A stretch of DNA of 23,686 nucleotides, from the NCBI GenBank assembly GCA_946482075.1, contig CAMLQG010000054.1, positions 1 through 23,686 on the forward strand, given 5' to 3'. The translations under genes were made by a program, and so were the position numbers. This DNA is from an uncultured Erythrobacteraceae bacterium (GTDB lineage: Bacteria > Pseudomonadota > Alphaproteobacteria > Sphingomonadales > Sphingomonadaceae). Below, in pieces: positions 1-7,666 of the stretch (position 1 is its first letter; each line of letters begins with the position of its first letter). Below the pieces are notes generated by a model. The model had not been told where the DNA came from. It did no database searches and saw nothing but the letters and a program-made list of their open reading frames with translations.

Positions 1-531
1 GTAGCCCGCATAGCCGCCGCTCTGGCTGACGATGCTGACCTGCGAATGCGGGCGGCCGATGCTGGGTGCGACGGCGCCGGAAAAGGTCAGGAAGGCGCCG
101 TGGGCCGCATTGTAGGCGCCGACGATGTTGGGCCCGATGATGCGCATGCCGGTCTCGCCCGCCAGCCGGGTCAATTCGGCCTGCTGGGCGATCCCTGCGG
201 CGCCGAGTTCCGCGAAGCCGGAGCTGAAGACCATCGCGGATTTCACGCCACGTGCCGCGCATTCGCGCGCCGCCTTCAGCACCTTCTCGGCCGGGAGCGC
301 GATCAGCGCGCAGTCGACTTCGCCGGGCACGGCGGCGATCGAGGGATAGCAGGCGAGGCCCTGCACCGTGTCGCGCGTGGGGTTCACCGGATAGATAGCG
401 CCGCGATAGCCCGCCTGTTGCAGATAGGCGATCGGCCGCCCGCCGATCCGCTTGGGATCGTCAGATGCGCCGATGACGGCCACGCTGCGCGGTTCGATCA
501 GCGGTGCGATGGAATTTGTGGCCTTCTTCAC
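1..531 (-). CDS. NDP-forming acyl-CoA synthetase, N-terminal part (runs off the window)
   Basis: The reverse strand is open from a GTG at 531-529 to the window edge, 177 codons without a stop. The start VKKATNSIAPLIEPRSVAVI leads into GASDDPKRIGG, the Rossmann-type CoA-binding domain of NDP-forming acyl-CoA/acetyl-CoA synthetases. Residues further in, including VFSSGFAELG, IIGPNIVGAYN and VSQSGGYAGY, belong to the following succinyl-CoA-ligase-like domain. The catalytic His segment and ATP-grasp part would lie outside the window. I chose GTG because GGAGA sits a few bases upstream and the overlapping ATG is followed at once by TGA. The family makes or hydrolyses an acyl-CoA with ADP or GDP coupling through a phosphohistidine; the substrate cannot be read from the sequence. 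It is divergent from the CoA-transferase genes and shares their 177-bp control region. The family call is firm and the exact role is unknown. Confidence 0.85.
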   Translation of the reverse strand, partial: MKKATNSIAPLIEPRSVAVIGASDDPKRIGGRPIAYLQQAGYRGAIYPVNPTRDTVQGLACYPSIAAVPGEVDCALIALPAEKVLKAARECAARGVKSAMVFSSGFAELGAAGIAQQAELTRLAGETGMRIIGPNIVGAYNAAHGAFLTFSGAVAPSIGRPHSQVSIVSQSGGYAGY

Positions 532-590
532 ATAATCTCCCAATGCCGGTTGCAGGGGGCACCTGCGGTGTCGGTGCTATTGCCAATTCT

Positions 591-604
591 CGAATATTGA
601 TTCA
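591..604. promoter_or_regulatory. Putative operator, site 0 (divergent control region)
   Basis: CGAATATTGATTCA matches the consensus CGAATCATGATTCG, derived from the other leaders in this window, at 11 of 14 positions. It lies between the divergent acyl-CoA synthetase and CoA-transferase genes. It overlaps a perfect inverted repeat at 594-615 (ATATTGAT, 6-base spacer, ATCAATAT). The repeat is directly visible; the regulatory role is inferred. Confidence 0.35.
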
Positions 605-708
605 ATCATCAATATATGTCTAGAAGTGTAGCGAATCCAATGAGAGGGGTTGAAACGGCCAGCCGCATGATCGGACCCGTTTCGCCGGACTGACAAGGCG
701 TTTTGGTG

Positions 709-1392
709 ATGATCGACAAGAGGGTGGCTTCGGCTGCCGAAGCTCTGCGGGATACGAAGGACGGATCGACCGTCCTGCTGGGCGGCTTCGGGGCTGTCGG
801 TCAGCCGAACGAGCTGATCGATGCACTGATCGAACAGGGCGCGCGGCATCTCACGATCGTTTCGAACAATGCCGGCGTCGGTCGGGTGGGCCTTGCGCGA
901 CTGCTCACGTTGAAGCGCGTGGACAAGATCATCTGCAGCTTTCCGCGCAGCTCGGATTCCGTGGCCTTCAACGAACTCTATGCTGCCGGAGAAATTCAGC
1001 TGGAGATCGTGCCGCAGGGCACGCTGGCGGAACGGCTGCGCGCCGCGGGCGCGGGCATACCGGCCTTCTACACGCCTACCGGCGCCGGTACGGTGCTGGA
1101 ACAGGGCAAGGAAGTGCGCGAATTCAAGGGGCGGCGCTACGTGCTGGAAGAAGCGCTCCATGGCGATCTGGCGCTGGTCCAGGCCTGGCGAGCGGATCGC
1201 TGGGGCAATTGTTCCTATCGCGGCACCGGCCGCAACTTCAATCCGGTCATGGCCGCTGCCGCCCAACGCACGGTGGTCCAAACGCGCGCGCTCGTCGAAC
1301 TGGGCGAGATGGACCCCGAAGCCATCATCACGCCGGGCATCTACGTGCAAGGTGTGATCCAGATCGATTCCCCCGACCCCACCGTCTTCTGA
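709..1392 (+). CDS. 3-oxoacid CoA-transferase, subunit A
   Basis: This 227-residue protein has the size of PcaI/ScoA-type alpha subunits. It carries the glycine-rich CoA-binding motif GGFGAVGQP at residues 25-33 and typical later segments such as SNNAGVG and GNCSYRGTGRNFNPVMAAAA. The A and B subunits together move CoA from a donor such as succinyl-CoA to a 3-oxoacid, activating it for thiolysis. I chose ATG 709 (MIDKRVAS); in-frame GTG 706 and TTG 703 directly upstream are alternatives, with AAGG at 695-698 as the likely ribosome site. Subunit B follows after 11 bases, so the two are probably co-translated. The short length argues against the IpdAB-type steroid hydrolases, which share this fold but are longer. 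The natural substrate is unknown; 3-oxoadipate is only the best-known case for the family. Confidence 0.9.
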   Translation: MIDKRVASAAEALRDTKDGSTVLLGGFGAVGQPNELIDALIEQGARHLTIVSNNAGVGRVGLARLLTLKRVDKIICSFPRSSDSVAFNELYAAGEIQLEIVPQGTLAERLRAAGAGIPAFYTPTGAGTVLEQGKEVREFKGRRYVLEEALHGDLALVQAWRADRWGNCSYRGTGRNFNPVMAAAAQRTVVQTRALVELGEMDPEAIITPGIYVQGVIQIDSPDPTVF

Positions 1393-1403
1393 GCTCGCCC
1401 GTC

Positions 1404-2045
1404 ATGACAGAACCCAAACCGCTTGACCGAAACCAACTCGCCGCCCGGATCGCGCGGGACATTCCCGATGGCTGGCATGTGAATCTCGGAATCGGCATGG
1501 CGACCCTGATCGCAGACCACGTCGCGGAAGATCGCGAGATCGTGTTCCATTCGGAAAACGGGATGCTGGGGATGGGCCCCGCGCCGGCGGCGGGTGCGAT
1601 CGATCCCTGGGTGATCAATGCCGGCAAGCAGCATGTCACGCTCAATCGCGGCGGATGCTATTTCCATCATGCGGACAGTTTCGCGATCGTGCGCGGCGGG
1701 CATCTCGACCTTTGCGTGATGGGCGCGCTCGAAGTGTCGCAGAAAGGCGATCTGGCGAACTGGGCGACGAGCGTGGATGCGGCACCCGCCGTGGGCGGTG
1801 CGATGGACCTGGCGGTGGGCGCCCGGCGCATCTGGATCATGATGGACCACACTGCCAAGAACGGTGCGCCGAAGCTCGTCGATACCTGCCGCTATCCACT
1901 GACCGCGCCAGCGGTTGTGTCGCGGATCTATACCGATCTGGGCACGTTCGACGTGGCCGAAGGTGGCTTGCGCACGGTCGACCTGGTCGATGGGCTTTCG
2001 CTGGAGGAACTAAGGGCTCGTACCGGGGCAAGGATCATCGCTTGA
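1404..2045 (+). CDS. 3-oxoacid CoA-transferase, subunit B
   Basis: This 213-residue protein has the standard length of PcaJ/ScoB. The segment HSENGMLGMG contains the glutamate (E51) that, in this family, forms the glutamyl-CoA thioester intermediate. GAMDLAVGARRIWIMMDHTA and the C-terminal TDLGTFDVAEGGL are also characteristic. ATG 1404 is chosen because it follows subunit A by 11 bases and gives the normal N-terminus; the ribosome site is weak, consistent with translational coupling to subunit A. The next gene is 141 bases downstream and has its own operator-like leader, so this pair probably forms a separate unit from the acyl-CoA dehydrogenase operon. Confidence 0.92.
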   Translation: MTEPKPLDRNQLAARIARDIPDGWHVNLGIGMATLIADHVAEDREIVFHSENGMLGMGPAPAAGAIDPWVINAGKQHVTLNRGGCYFHHADSFAIVRGGHLDLCVMGALEVSQKGDLANWATSVDAAPAVGGAMDLAVGARRIWIMMDHTAKNGAPKLVDTCRYPLTAPAVVSRIYTDLGTFDVAEGGLRTVDLVDGLSLEELRARTGARIIA

Positions 2046-2061
2046 CCTCTCCGGACCGCTC

Positions 2062-2102
2062 TTTCAAGAATAACTCGAATCATGAGTCGGAAATCGTGAT
2101 TT
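2062..2102 (+). promoter_or_regulatory. Putative operator/promoter element, site 1 (acyl-CoA dehydrogenase operon)
   Basis: The core CGAATCATGAGTCG (2076-2089) is a palindrome of the form CGA-N-TCATGA-N-TCG and matches the window consensus at 13 of 14 positions. It is followed directly by a second short palindrome, AAATCGTGATTT (2091-2102), and preceded by TTTCAAGAATAACT. The whole stretch resembles 7667-7706 upstream of TonB receptor 1 with few changes. Its regulatory function is inferred from the recurrence. Confidence 0.55.
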
Positions 2103-2186
2103 GTTGACTTGGTGTCCATGCTCTGCCAGCTTTTGATCCGGCAGCGGAACAGCACGACAAGCCGCCACCTCTCAGGGAAAGGTCCA

Positions 2187-3329
2187 ATGCAGAGCTTCGA
2201 TTTCCGACCGCTGGCCATGCCGCCCGGGGAGGCCGCATTGCGCGAGGAGGTCCGCGCTTTCGTCGCGGCCGAAGTTCCTTCGGACAAGAGGACGATAGAT
2301 CCGCTGTTCTTCGTGGATGCGGATATCTCCCGCAAGATCGGCGAACGGGGCTGGATCGGCATGACCTGGCCCACGGCCTATGGCGGGCATGGGCGGTCTG
2401 CGCTGGAACGCTATGTCGTGCTGGAAGAGCTGCTTTCCGCCGGTGTTCCGATGGCCGGGCACCTGACGGCCGACCGGCAGAGCGGTCCGCTGATCCTGCG
2501 TTACGGCAGGGAGGAGCAGCGCAAGGCGTTTCTTCCCCGCATCGCTGCGGGCGAATGCTCCTTCTGCATCGGGATGAGCGAGCCCGATGCCGGATCGGAC
2601 CTGTCCAATGTCGTCACCAGGGCGGTAAGAGTGGATGGCGGCTGGCGGATCACCGGCAGCAAGGTCTGGACTTCCAACGCGCACATCTTCGATTACATGA
2701 TCACGCTCGTGCGCACGGGTGCGAAGGGCGACAATCCGCGCGAAGGCCTGTCGCAGCTGATCGTCGACCTCGCCCAGCCCGGCATCGAGATCCGCCCGAT
2801 CCGTAACATGGCTGGCAGCACCCATTTCAACGAAGTGATCTTCGACAATCATTTCGTGCCGGACGACCGGGTTATCGGCGAGCCGGGCGGCGCGTGGCAG
2901 CAGCTGATGGCCGAACTGGCGCTGGAACGCAGCGGGCCCGAACGCTTCCTTTCCACCTACCGGTTGCTGGTGGCGGCGATCGACCGCGTGGGGCCGCAGC
3001 CGACGGACGGGCAGGCGGCGGCAATCGGCCGGCTGATCGCCCATGGCGCGACTATCCGCGGCATGTCGGTGGCGGTGAACGCGGCCTTGCAGGCGGGCGG
3101 CAAGGTTGATCTGGAAGCGGCGCTGGTCAAGGATCTGGGCACCAATTGGGAACAGGACATAACCACTATCTGCCACGAGCAGATCGATGACGAGGCCGAT
3201 CCGTCCTCGCCCGACGCCTATTCCCGCCTGCTGGCTTCCGGCCTGCTGCATGCACCTTCGTTCAGCCTGCGCGGCGGAACGCGGGAGATCGTGCGCGGCA
3301 TCATCGCGCGGGGATTGGGGCTGCGATGA
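2187..3329 (+). CDS. Acyl-CoA dehydrogenase, large (FadE-type) subunit
   Basis: This 380-residue protein is a full-length acyl-CoA dehydrogenase. SEPDAGSDL (131-139) and WTSNA (161-165) are flavin and substrate contact motifs, and RGGTREI (362-368) is the C-terminal signature. The usual medium-chain catalytic Glu of the EGT motif is Gly here (RGGT). E252 in SGPERF may instead be the base, placed as in isovaleryl-CoA-dehydrogenase-like enzymes; this is an alignment by eye. ATG 2187 is chosen because AGGGAAAGG lies just upstream; the reading frame extends further but without family similarity. The 331-residue partner overlaps this gene by 4 bases (ATGA). Such pairs resemble the alpha2beta2 FadE complexes of actinobacterial sterol side-chain breakdown, which act on bulky CoA esters. 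FAD-dependent alpha,beta-desaturation is secure; the substrate is not. Confidence 0.93.
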   Translation: MQSFDFRPLAMPPGEAALREEVRAFVAAEVPSDKRTIDPLFFVDADISRKIGERGWIGMTWPTAYGGHGRSALERYVVLEELLSAGVPMAGHLTADRQSGPLILRYGREEQRKAFLPRIAAGECSFCIGMSEPDAGSDLSNVVTRAVRVDGGWRITGSKVWTSNAHIFDYMITLVRTGAKGDNPREGLSQLIVDLAQPGIEIRPIRNMAGSTHFNEVIFDNHFVPDDRVIGEPGGAWQQLMAELALERSGPERFLSTYRLLVAAIDRVGPQPTDGQAAAIGRLIAHGATIRGMSVAVNAALQAGGKVDLEAALVKDLGTNWEQDITTICHEQIDDEADPSSPDAYSRLLASGLLHAPSFSLRGGTREIVRGIIARGLGLR

Positions 3330-4321
3330 ACGAAGAAGAGCTGATCGCCCACAATCTGACGCGGCTGTTCGAACGGCACATTCCCGGTGCCGATCGATCC
3401 TGGCTGGACGAGCGGGCATGGTCGGGCGATGCGTGGCGGGCGTTCGAGGAAGCCGGGCTCGCGCATCCGGGACGGGACGCGGAGCGTGGCGGGGCCGATC
3501 TGGGGCTCGAGGTCGAATGCCTCGTCGCCCGGATCGCCGGCGTTCATGCCGCTCCCCTGCCGCTGGTGGAAACCATGGTCGCGGGCCACGCATTGGCTGC
3601 TGCCGGGCTGACGGTTCCGGACGGTGCGATCACTCTGGGCTTCGTGTGTGACGGGGTTGCGGACCGGGTGGCGTGGGACGGCTTTGCCGGCCATGTCGTG
3701 CTGCTGTCCGATATCGAGGGGCAGGCTTTCGCTGCATTGCTGCCCGTCAGTGGTTTCGAGCCGGAGATCGGCCTCAACCTCGCCGATGAGCCGCGTGCCC
3801 GGCTGCGCGCGCCCGCTGGCGAGGGAGGCGTGCCCACGGGCCTGAGCGTCATTCATTTCCGCGCCCATGGCGCGCTGCTACGCGCCGCGCAGATCGCGGG
3901 CGGCATCCAGCGCGCGCTGGCGCTGAGCGTGGCCTACGCGAACACGCGCAAGCAGTTCGGCCAGCCGATCGGCAAGTTCCAGGCGATTCAGCAGCAGCTT
4001 GCGGTGATGGCGGAAGAAGGCGCGGCAGCCCTTAGTGCAGTCGCTTCGGCGGCTCGCATCGGTACGGCCAGCGAGAACTTCATCCTGCATGCAGGCATTG
4101 CGAAGGCGCGGGCGGGGGAAGCGGCGCGCCATGCCAGCGCCATTTCGCACCAGGTCCACGGCGCGATCGGCTTCGCGATGGAGCATGAGCTGCAATTCGT
4201 CACCCGCCGGCTGCTCGCCTGGCGCAGCGAATTCGGCAATGATCGCACGTGGCAGGAAGAGATCGGGCGAAGAGCGATGGCGAACGGCGGCGAAGCGCTC
4301 TGGCCGATGCTTTGCAAGTGA
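3326..4321 (+). CDS. Acyl-CoA dehydrogenase, small partner subunit
   Basis: The protein has 331 residues, about 50 shorter than a standard acyl-CoA dehydrogenase, and diverges in its N-terminal half. The C-terminal helical domain is well preserved: YANTRKQFGQPIGKFQAIQ (204-222) carries the Arg-Gln-Phe FAD/dimer contact, and HQVHGAIGFAMEHELQ and LLAWRSEFGN follow. There is no clear catalytic Glu in the region where the larger partner has one. The start overlaps the upstream stop as ATGA, a sign of tight translational coupling and equal dosage. This looks like the non-catalytic or FAD-contributing half of a heterotetramer, as known for FadE28/FadE29-type pairs. The pairing is inferred from adjacency and sequence type. 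Confidence 0.88.
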   Translation: MNEEELIAHNLTRLFERHIPGADRSWLDERAWSGDAWRAFEEAGLAHPGRDAERGGADLGLEVECLVARIAGVHAAPLPLVETMVAGHALAAAGLTVPDGAITLGFVCDGVADRVAWDGFAGHVVLLSDIEGQAFAALLPVSGFEPEIGLNLADEPRARLRAPAGEGGVPTGLSVIHFRAHGALLRAAQIAGGIQRALALSVAYANTRKQFGQPIGKFQAIQQQLAVMAEEGAAALSAVASAARIGTASENFILHAGIAKARAGEAARHASAISHQVHGAIGFAMEHELQFVTRRLLAWRSEFGNDRTWQEEIGRRAMANGGEALWPMLCK

Positions 4322-4356
4322 CGGGCGAATGACGGAACTGCTCAGTAGGAGGGATT

Positions 4357-5166
4357 ATGCGGTCAACGATTGACCAGGAGAATTACCAATACATCAAGAT
4401 CAGCCGCCGCGGCCGCATCCTGACCTTGTCGCTGAACCGGCCCGAGGTGTTGAACGCCGCCAATGGCGTGCTGCACGAGGAATTGTCACGCGTGTTCACC
4501 GATGCGGCGGAAGACGACGCGTCCGACGTGATCGTGGTGACGGGCGAGGGCACCGCCTTTTCCGCCGGTGGCGATATTGCCTGGATGCAGTCGCTGGTCG
4601 ACGATCCTTCCGAACAGGAAGGTCCGGTACAGCGCCAGGCCAAGCGGATCGTGAAGTCGATCCTCGATTGCGAGAAGCCGATCGTTGCCCGTGTGAACGG
4701 CGATGCGGTGGGGCTGGGGGCTACGCTGGCGCTGTTCTGCGATATCATCATCGCGGTCGATACCGCGCGCATTGGCGATCCGCATGTCCGCGTGGGCTAT
4801 GTTGCCGGTGATGGCGGCGCGGTGATCTGGCCGCAGCTGATCGGCTTCGCGCGCGCCAAGGAATATCTGTTGCTGGGCGATCTGATCGACGCGCCCGAAG
4901 CCGCGCGGATCGGCCTGATCAACTATGCCGTCCCAGCCGAAGAGCTGGACGCCAGAGTCGACAAATTCGCCGACCGCCTGGCGAACGGCGCCACGCTGGC
5001 GATCAAGTGGACCAAGGTTTCGATCAATATCGCGCTGAAGCAGATGCTGAGCGAAGCGATCGACACCTCGATGGCGCTGGAAGTGATGTCCAACGTCAGC
5101 GAGGATCACAAGGAAGCGGTCAGGGCATTCGCCGAAAAGCGCAAGCCGGTGTTCACCGGGCGCTGA
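4357..5166 (+). CDS. Crotonase-family protein (enoyl-CoA hydratase/isomerase-like) lacking both canonical Glu
   Basis: The protein has 269 residues. The first oxyanion-hole motif is GTAFSAGGDIAW (65-76) and the second is NGDAVGLGATLALFCD (114-129), so acyl-CoA thioester binding is likely. The two glutamates of classical enoyl-CoA hydratase (E144 and E164 in the rat enzyme) correspond here to T123 and H143 (GDPHVRVG). An aspartate, D152 in GDGG, lies nearby. Simple hydration by the standard mechanism is therefore doubtful; isomerase, hydrolase or retro-aldol chemistry is possible. A strong ribosome site AGGAGGG lies 3 bases before ATG 4357. The gene is 35 bases downstream of the dehydrogenase pair and in the same operon. 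The fold is certain and the reaction is not. Confidence 0.88.
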   Translation: MRSTIDQENYQYIKISRRGRILTLSLNRPEVLNAANGVLHEELSRVFTDAAEDDASDVIVVTGEGTAFSAGGDIAWMQSLVDDPSEQEGPVQRQAKRIVKSILDCEKPIVARVNGDAVGLGATLALFCDIIIAVDTARIGDPHVRVGYVAGDGGAVIWPQLIGFARAKEYLLLGDLIDAPEAARIGLINYAVPAEELDARVDKFADRLANGATLAIKWTKVSINIALKQMLSEAIDTSMALEVMSNVSEDHKEAVRAFAEKRKPVFTGR

Positions 5167-5190
5167 TGCCGTTTTCGGGGAGGATGAGGG

Positions 5191-5943
5191 ATGGCTGAAA
5201 GAAGCACGAGATTTGCCGGGCGGCGCGTGCTGGTGACGGGCGCCGCGTCCGGCATCGGGAACGCCACCGCGCGGGCGCTGGCGGCCGAAGGCGCGCGCCT
5301 CGCCTGGGTCGATCGCGTGGATTGCGCGCGCCCCGCTATGGGGACGTCGGGCGATCATGTGTCGATCATCGCCGACCTGACGGACTCCGCCGCGGTCGAG
5401 CGGGCCGTGGCCGAAGCGGTCGCCGGGCTGGGCGGGCTCGACGGGGTGGTGAATTCCGCCGGCATTGCCTGCGGCACGCGCTTCGCCGAACTCGAAATGG
5501 GGGAATGGTCGCGCACCATGGCGATCAACCTCACCGCGCCCTACCTCGTCTGCCGGGCCGCGCTGCCGGCGCTGCAGGCGGCGGAGAGCCCCAGCATCGT
5601 CAACGTCGCGTCCGCTACCGCCCTGTTGCCGAGCGCGCTGGCCGGCACCGCCTATGCCGCATCCAAGGGAGGCGTGCTCGTCTTCACCAAGGCGCTCGCC
5701 GCCGAGCTCGCGCCGAAGATCCGCGTCAACGCGGTCTGTCCCGGTCTCGTCGATACACCGCTGATGGCCTATGCGCTCCATGGCGAGGATGGGCCCCCGG
5801 AAGGGATCTTCAAGCCCTATTCGCTGGGTCGCGCTGCCACCTCGTCCGAAGTGGCCGCGGCGATCCTGTACCTGCTCGGGCCAGAAGCGTCGTTCACCAC
5901 CGGTATCGCGCTGCCCGTCGACGGCGGGCGCACTTTTCACTGA
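5191..5943 (+). CDS. Short-chain dehydrogenase/reductase (NAD-type), first of two in tandem
   Basis: This is a 250-residue classical SDR. TGAASGIG (16-23) is the dinucleotide-binding loop, D41 at the end of the second strand favours NAD(H), and NSAG (88-91) replaces NNAG. The catalytic set is S141, Y155 and K159 (YAASK). CPGLVDTP and the C-terminal PVDGGRTF are also typical. ATG 5191 follows GGGGAGG with good spacing. The gene is 24 bases after the crotonase and 29 bases before another SDR. An NAD-type oxidative role, such as dehydrogenation of a secondary alcohol or a 3-hydroxyacyl-CoA, fits the operon. The substrate cannot be determined. Confidence 0.92.
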   Translation: MAERSTRFAGRRVLVTGAASGIGNATARALAAEGARLAWVDRVDCARPAMGTSGDHVSIIADLTDSAAVERAVAEAVAGLGGLDGVVNSAGIACGTRFAELEMGEWSRTMAINLTAPYLVCRAALPALQAAESPSIVNVASATALLPSALAGTAYAASKGGVLVFTKALAAELAPKIRVNAVCPGLVDTPLMAYALHGEDGPPEGIFKPYSLGRAATSSEVAAAILYLLGPEASFTTGIALPVDGGRTFH

Positions 5944-5972
5944 CTTCGCCGCGTGGGGAGAGGACCAAGAGA

Positions 5973-6785
5973 ATGATGGTCGAAGATCTGAAATTCTTCA
6001 TCACCGGCGGTTCCGCCGGTCTGGGCGCCGGCACGGCGCGCGTGGTGGCGCAGGAAGGCGGCATCGTGACGATCGTCGATGTCGACGATGCGGGCGGCTG
6101 GCGGCTGGCCGAGGAGATCAACGATACTGGCGGGCGGGCGGCCTATTTCCATTGCGACGTGACCGATGAGGCGCAGATCGTCGAGGCGATGCGCCTTTCG
6201 GCGGAGAAATGGGGCGGGATCGACGTGCTCCACAACAACGCCGCGATCCACGACACGCGCCTGATGGAAGATCCGAGCCTCGATAATCTTACGGTCGGCC
6301 ACTTTCGTCACGTGCTCGAAGTCGACCTGATCGCGCCCTGGGCCTGCGCCAAGGCTGCGCTGCCCTATCTGCGTGCCAGCACGAACGCCTCGATCATCAA
6401 TGCGGGTTCGATCGCGTCCTTCGTCGGTTATGCCACCAACCTTTGCTATGGCCCCGCCAAGGGCGGCATCGCGATGCTGACCAAGAACCTCGCGCTGCAC
6501 CTCGCGCCTGACAGGATCCGCGCCAATTGCTACTGCCCCGGCGCGTTCGCGACGGAAGGAGCGATGATCTATGCCGAAGGCGTCGGCATGGAGACGTTCA
6601 TCCGCACGCAGACCGCCGCCCATCTTGTGCCGCGACTGGGCAAGCCGCACGAGATCGGCAATCTCGTCTGCTTCCTGGCGAGCGACAAGGCGGCCTTCAT
6701 CAACGGGGTCACCTTCCTGATCGACGGCGGCGCACTGGCTTGGCGCGGCACGATCGACCAGCTCGGCATGGAACCGATCATCTGA
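5973..6785 (+). CDS. Short-chain dehydrogenase/reductase (NAD-type), second of two in tandem
   Basis: This is a 270-residue SDR. TGGSAGLG (11-18) is the cofactor loop, D36 favours NAD(H), and NNAA (88-91) stands in place of NNAG. The catalytic residues appear to be S146, Y159 and K163 (YGPAK). The C-terminal tail after IDGGAL is longer than in its neighbour and includes WRGTIDQLGMEP, so the two SDRs are not recent duplicates. ATG 5973 (or 5976, next codon) follows GGGGAGAGGA. The frame is open far upstream, but that part is antisense-like overlap with the preceding SDR. A dehydrogenase role on an alicyclic alcohol or hydroxyacyl-CoA is plausible but not shown. Confidence 0.9.
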   Translation: MMVEDLKFFITGGSAGLGAGTARVVAQEGGIVTIVDVDDAGGWRLAEEINDTGGRAAYFHCDVTDEAQIVEAMRLSAEKWGGIDVLHNNAAIHDTRLMEDPSLDNLTVGHFRHVLEVDLIAPWACAKAALPYLRASTNASIINAGSIASFVGYATNLCYGPAKGGIAMLTKNLALHLAPDRIRANCYCPGAFATEGAMIYAEGVGMETFIRTQTAAHLVPRLGKPHEIGNLVCFLASDKAAFINGVTFLIDGGALAWRGTIDQLGMEPII

Positions 6786-6809
6786 TCCGATTTCGCAAGG
6801 AGAGCTTCG

Positions 6810-7601
6810 ATGCCCCGCTTGCTGCACGAATATCAGGACCGCTACGCCAATGCGCGCTTCGAGCGCATCGATGGCGTACTCGAAGTCACTTTCCATCGCG
6901 ATGGCGGGCCCGTCTGGTTGACGGACCGGATTCATAATGACCTGCCCGACATCTTCTATGATATCGGCCATGATCCGGAAAACCGCGTGATCATCCTCAC
7001 CGGCGCGGGCGGCGTGTGGTGCGACACGGTGGACCCGGAAAGCTTCCTCTTGGATCCCACGCCGCCGCCGGTCGAGATGGACCGGATCTATACCGAAGGG
7101 AAGATGTTGTTCGTGAACCTGCTGGAAGTGCGGGTTCCAATCATCACCGCCTTTCCCGGCCCCGCACCGATCCATGCCGATATCGGCCTGATCTCCGATA
7201 TCGTGCTCGCATCCGCTACGGCCTGGTTCCAGAACCAGCATTTCGGCAACTGGAACATGGTGCCGGGCGACGGCAATCACATCATTTATCCCTGGCTGCT
7301 GGGTGGCAACCGTGGGCGTTACTACCTGCTCACCAGCAAGATCTGGACCGCGCAGGAAGGCCTCGAATGGGGCGCCATCGCCGAAGTCCTGCCGGGGGAC
7401 CAACTGCTGCCGCGCGCACGCGAACTCGCGCATGAAATGGCGCAGAAACCGATCCTGACTTTGCGCTACACGCGCGAAGTGCTGGTTGCCGAGTTGCGTC
7501 AGCTGTTTCAGCGGCAGCTCAGCCTTGGCCTGGCATTGGAAGGTTTTTCATCGGGCTATGGTACGTGGGCGGGCGCTACGTTGCGCGAACCGTCAAGCTG
7601 A
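6810..7601 (+). CDS. 6-oxocamphor hydrolase-like beta-diketone hydrolase (crotonase fold)
   Basis: This 263-residue protein resembles 6-oxocamphor hydrolase (CamK of Rhodococcus) along its length as I recall that sequence: an EYQDRY-type N-terminus, RVIILTGAG, VPGDGNH and GNRGRYYLLT all have close counterparts. Residues assigned to catalysis in that enzyme (W40, H122, H145, D154, E244) correspond to W36, H122, H144, D154 and E244 here. The family makes a retro-Claisen cut of a cyclic 1,3-diketone, giving a keto acid without CoA. Unlike ordinary crotonases it need not bind CoA. AAGGAGAG precedes ATG 6810 by about 5 bases. It is the last gene of the operon starting at 2187. Its true substrate is unknown; a bicyclic or fused-ring diketone made by the preceding SDRs is a reasonable inference. 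Confidence 0.85.
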   Translation: MPRLLHEYQDRYANARFERIDGVLEVTFHRDGGPVWLTDRIHNDLPDIFYDIGHDPENRVIILTGAGGVWCDTVDPESFLLDPTPPPVEMDRIYTEGKMLFVNLLEVRVPIITAFPGPAPIHADIGLISDIVLASATAWFQNQHFGNWNMVPGDGNHIIYPWLLGGNRGRYYLLTSKIWTAQEGLEWGAIAEVLPGDQLLPRARELAHEMAQKPILTLRYTREVLVAELRQLFQRQLSLGLALEGFSSGYGTWAGATLREPSS

Positions 7602-7666
7602 GCGCTTAGCCCGCTTCAAACCCCGGAATTCTGCCGGTCTAATATCTTGACGAGGGGGCGTTTTCG

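Noticed and set aside
46..600. 184-codon + strand frame at the left edge
   Set aside because: It is antisense to the NDP-forming acyl-CoA synthetase fragment, which has recognisable CoA-binding motifs on the - strand.
709..2045. IpdAB-like steroid ring hydrolase instead of a CoA-transferase
   Set aside because: The subunits have normal PcaIJ-type lengths and keep the SENG catalytic Glu; IpdA and IpdB are longer and diverged.
4486..5940. 484-codon - strand frame across the crotonase and SDR genes
   Set aside because: It spans two clear + strand genes and the gap between them, and has no recognisable domain.
5322..5972. Upstream extension of the second tandem SDR over the first
   Set aside because: The extension is a frame-shifted reading of the first SDR; the family-like sequence begins at 5973 after a ribosome site.
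7647..7652. TTGACG as a -35 box for TonB receptor 1
   Set aside because: No acceptable -10 sequence is seen 16-18 bases downstream, so I do not call a promoter there.
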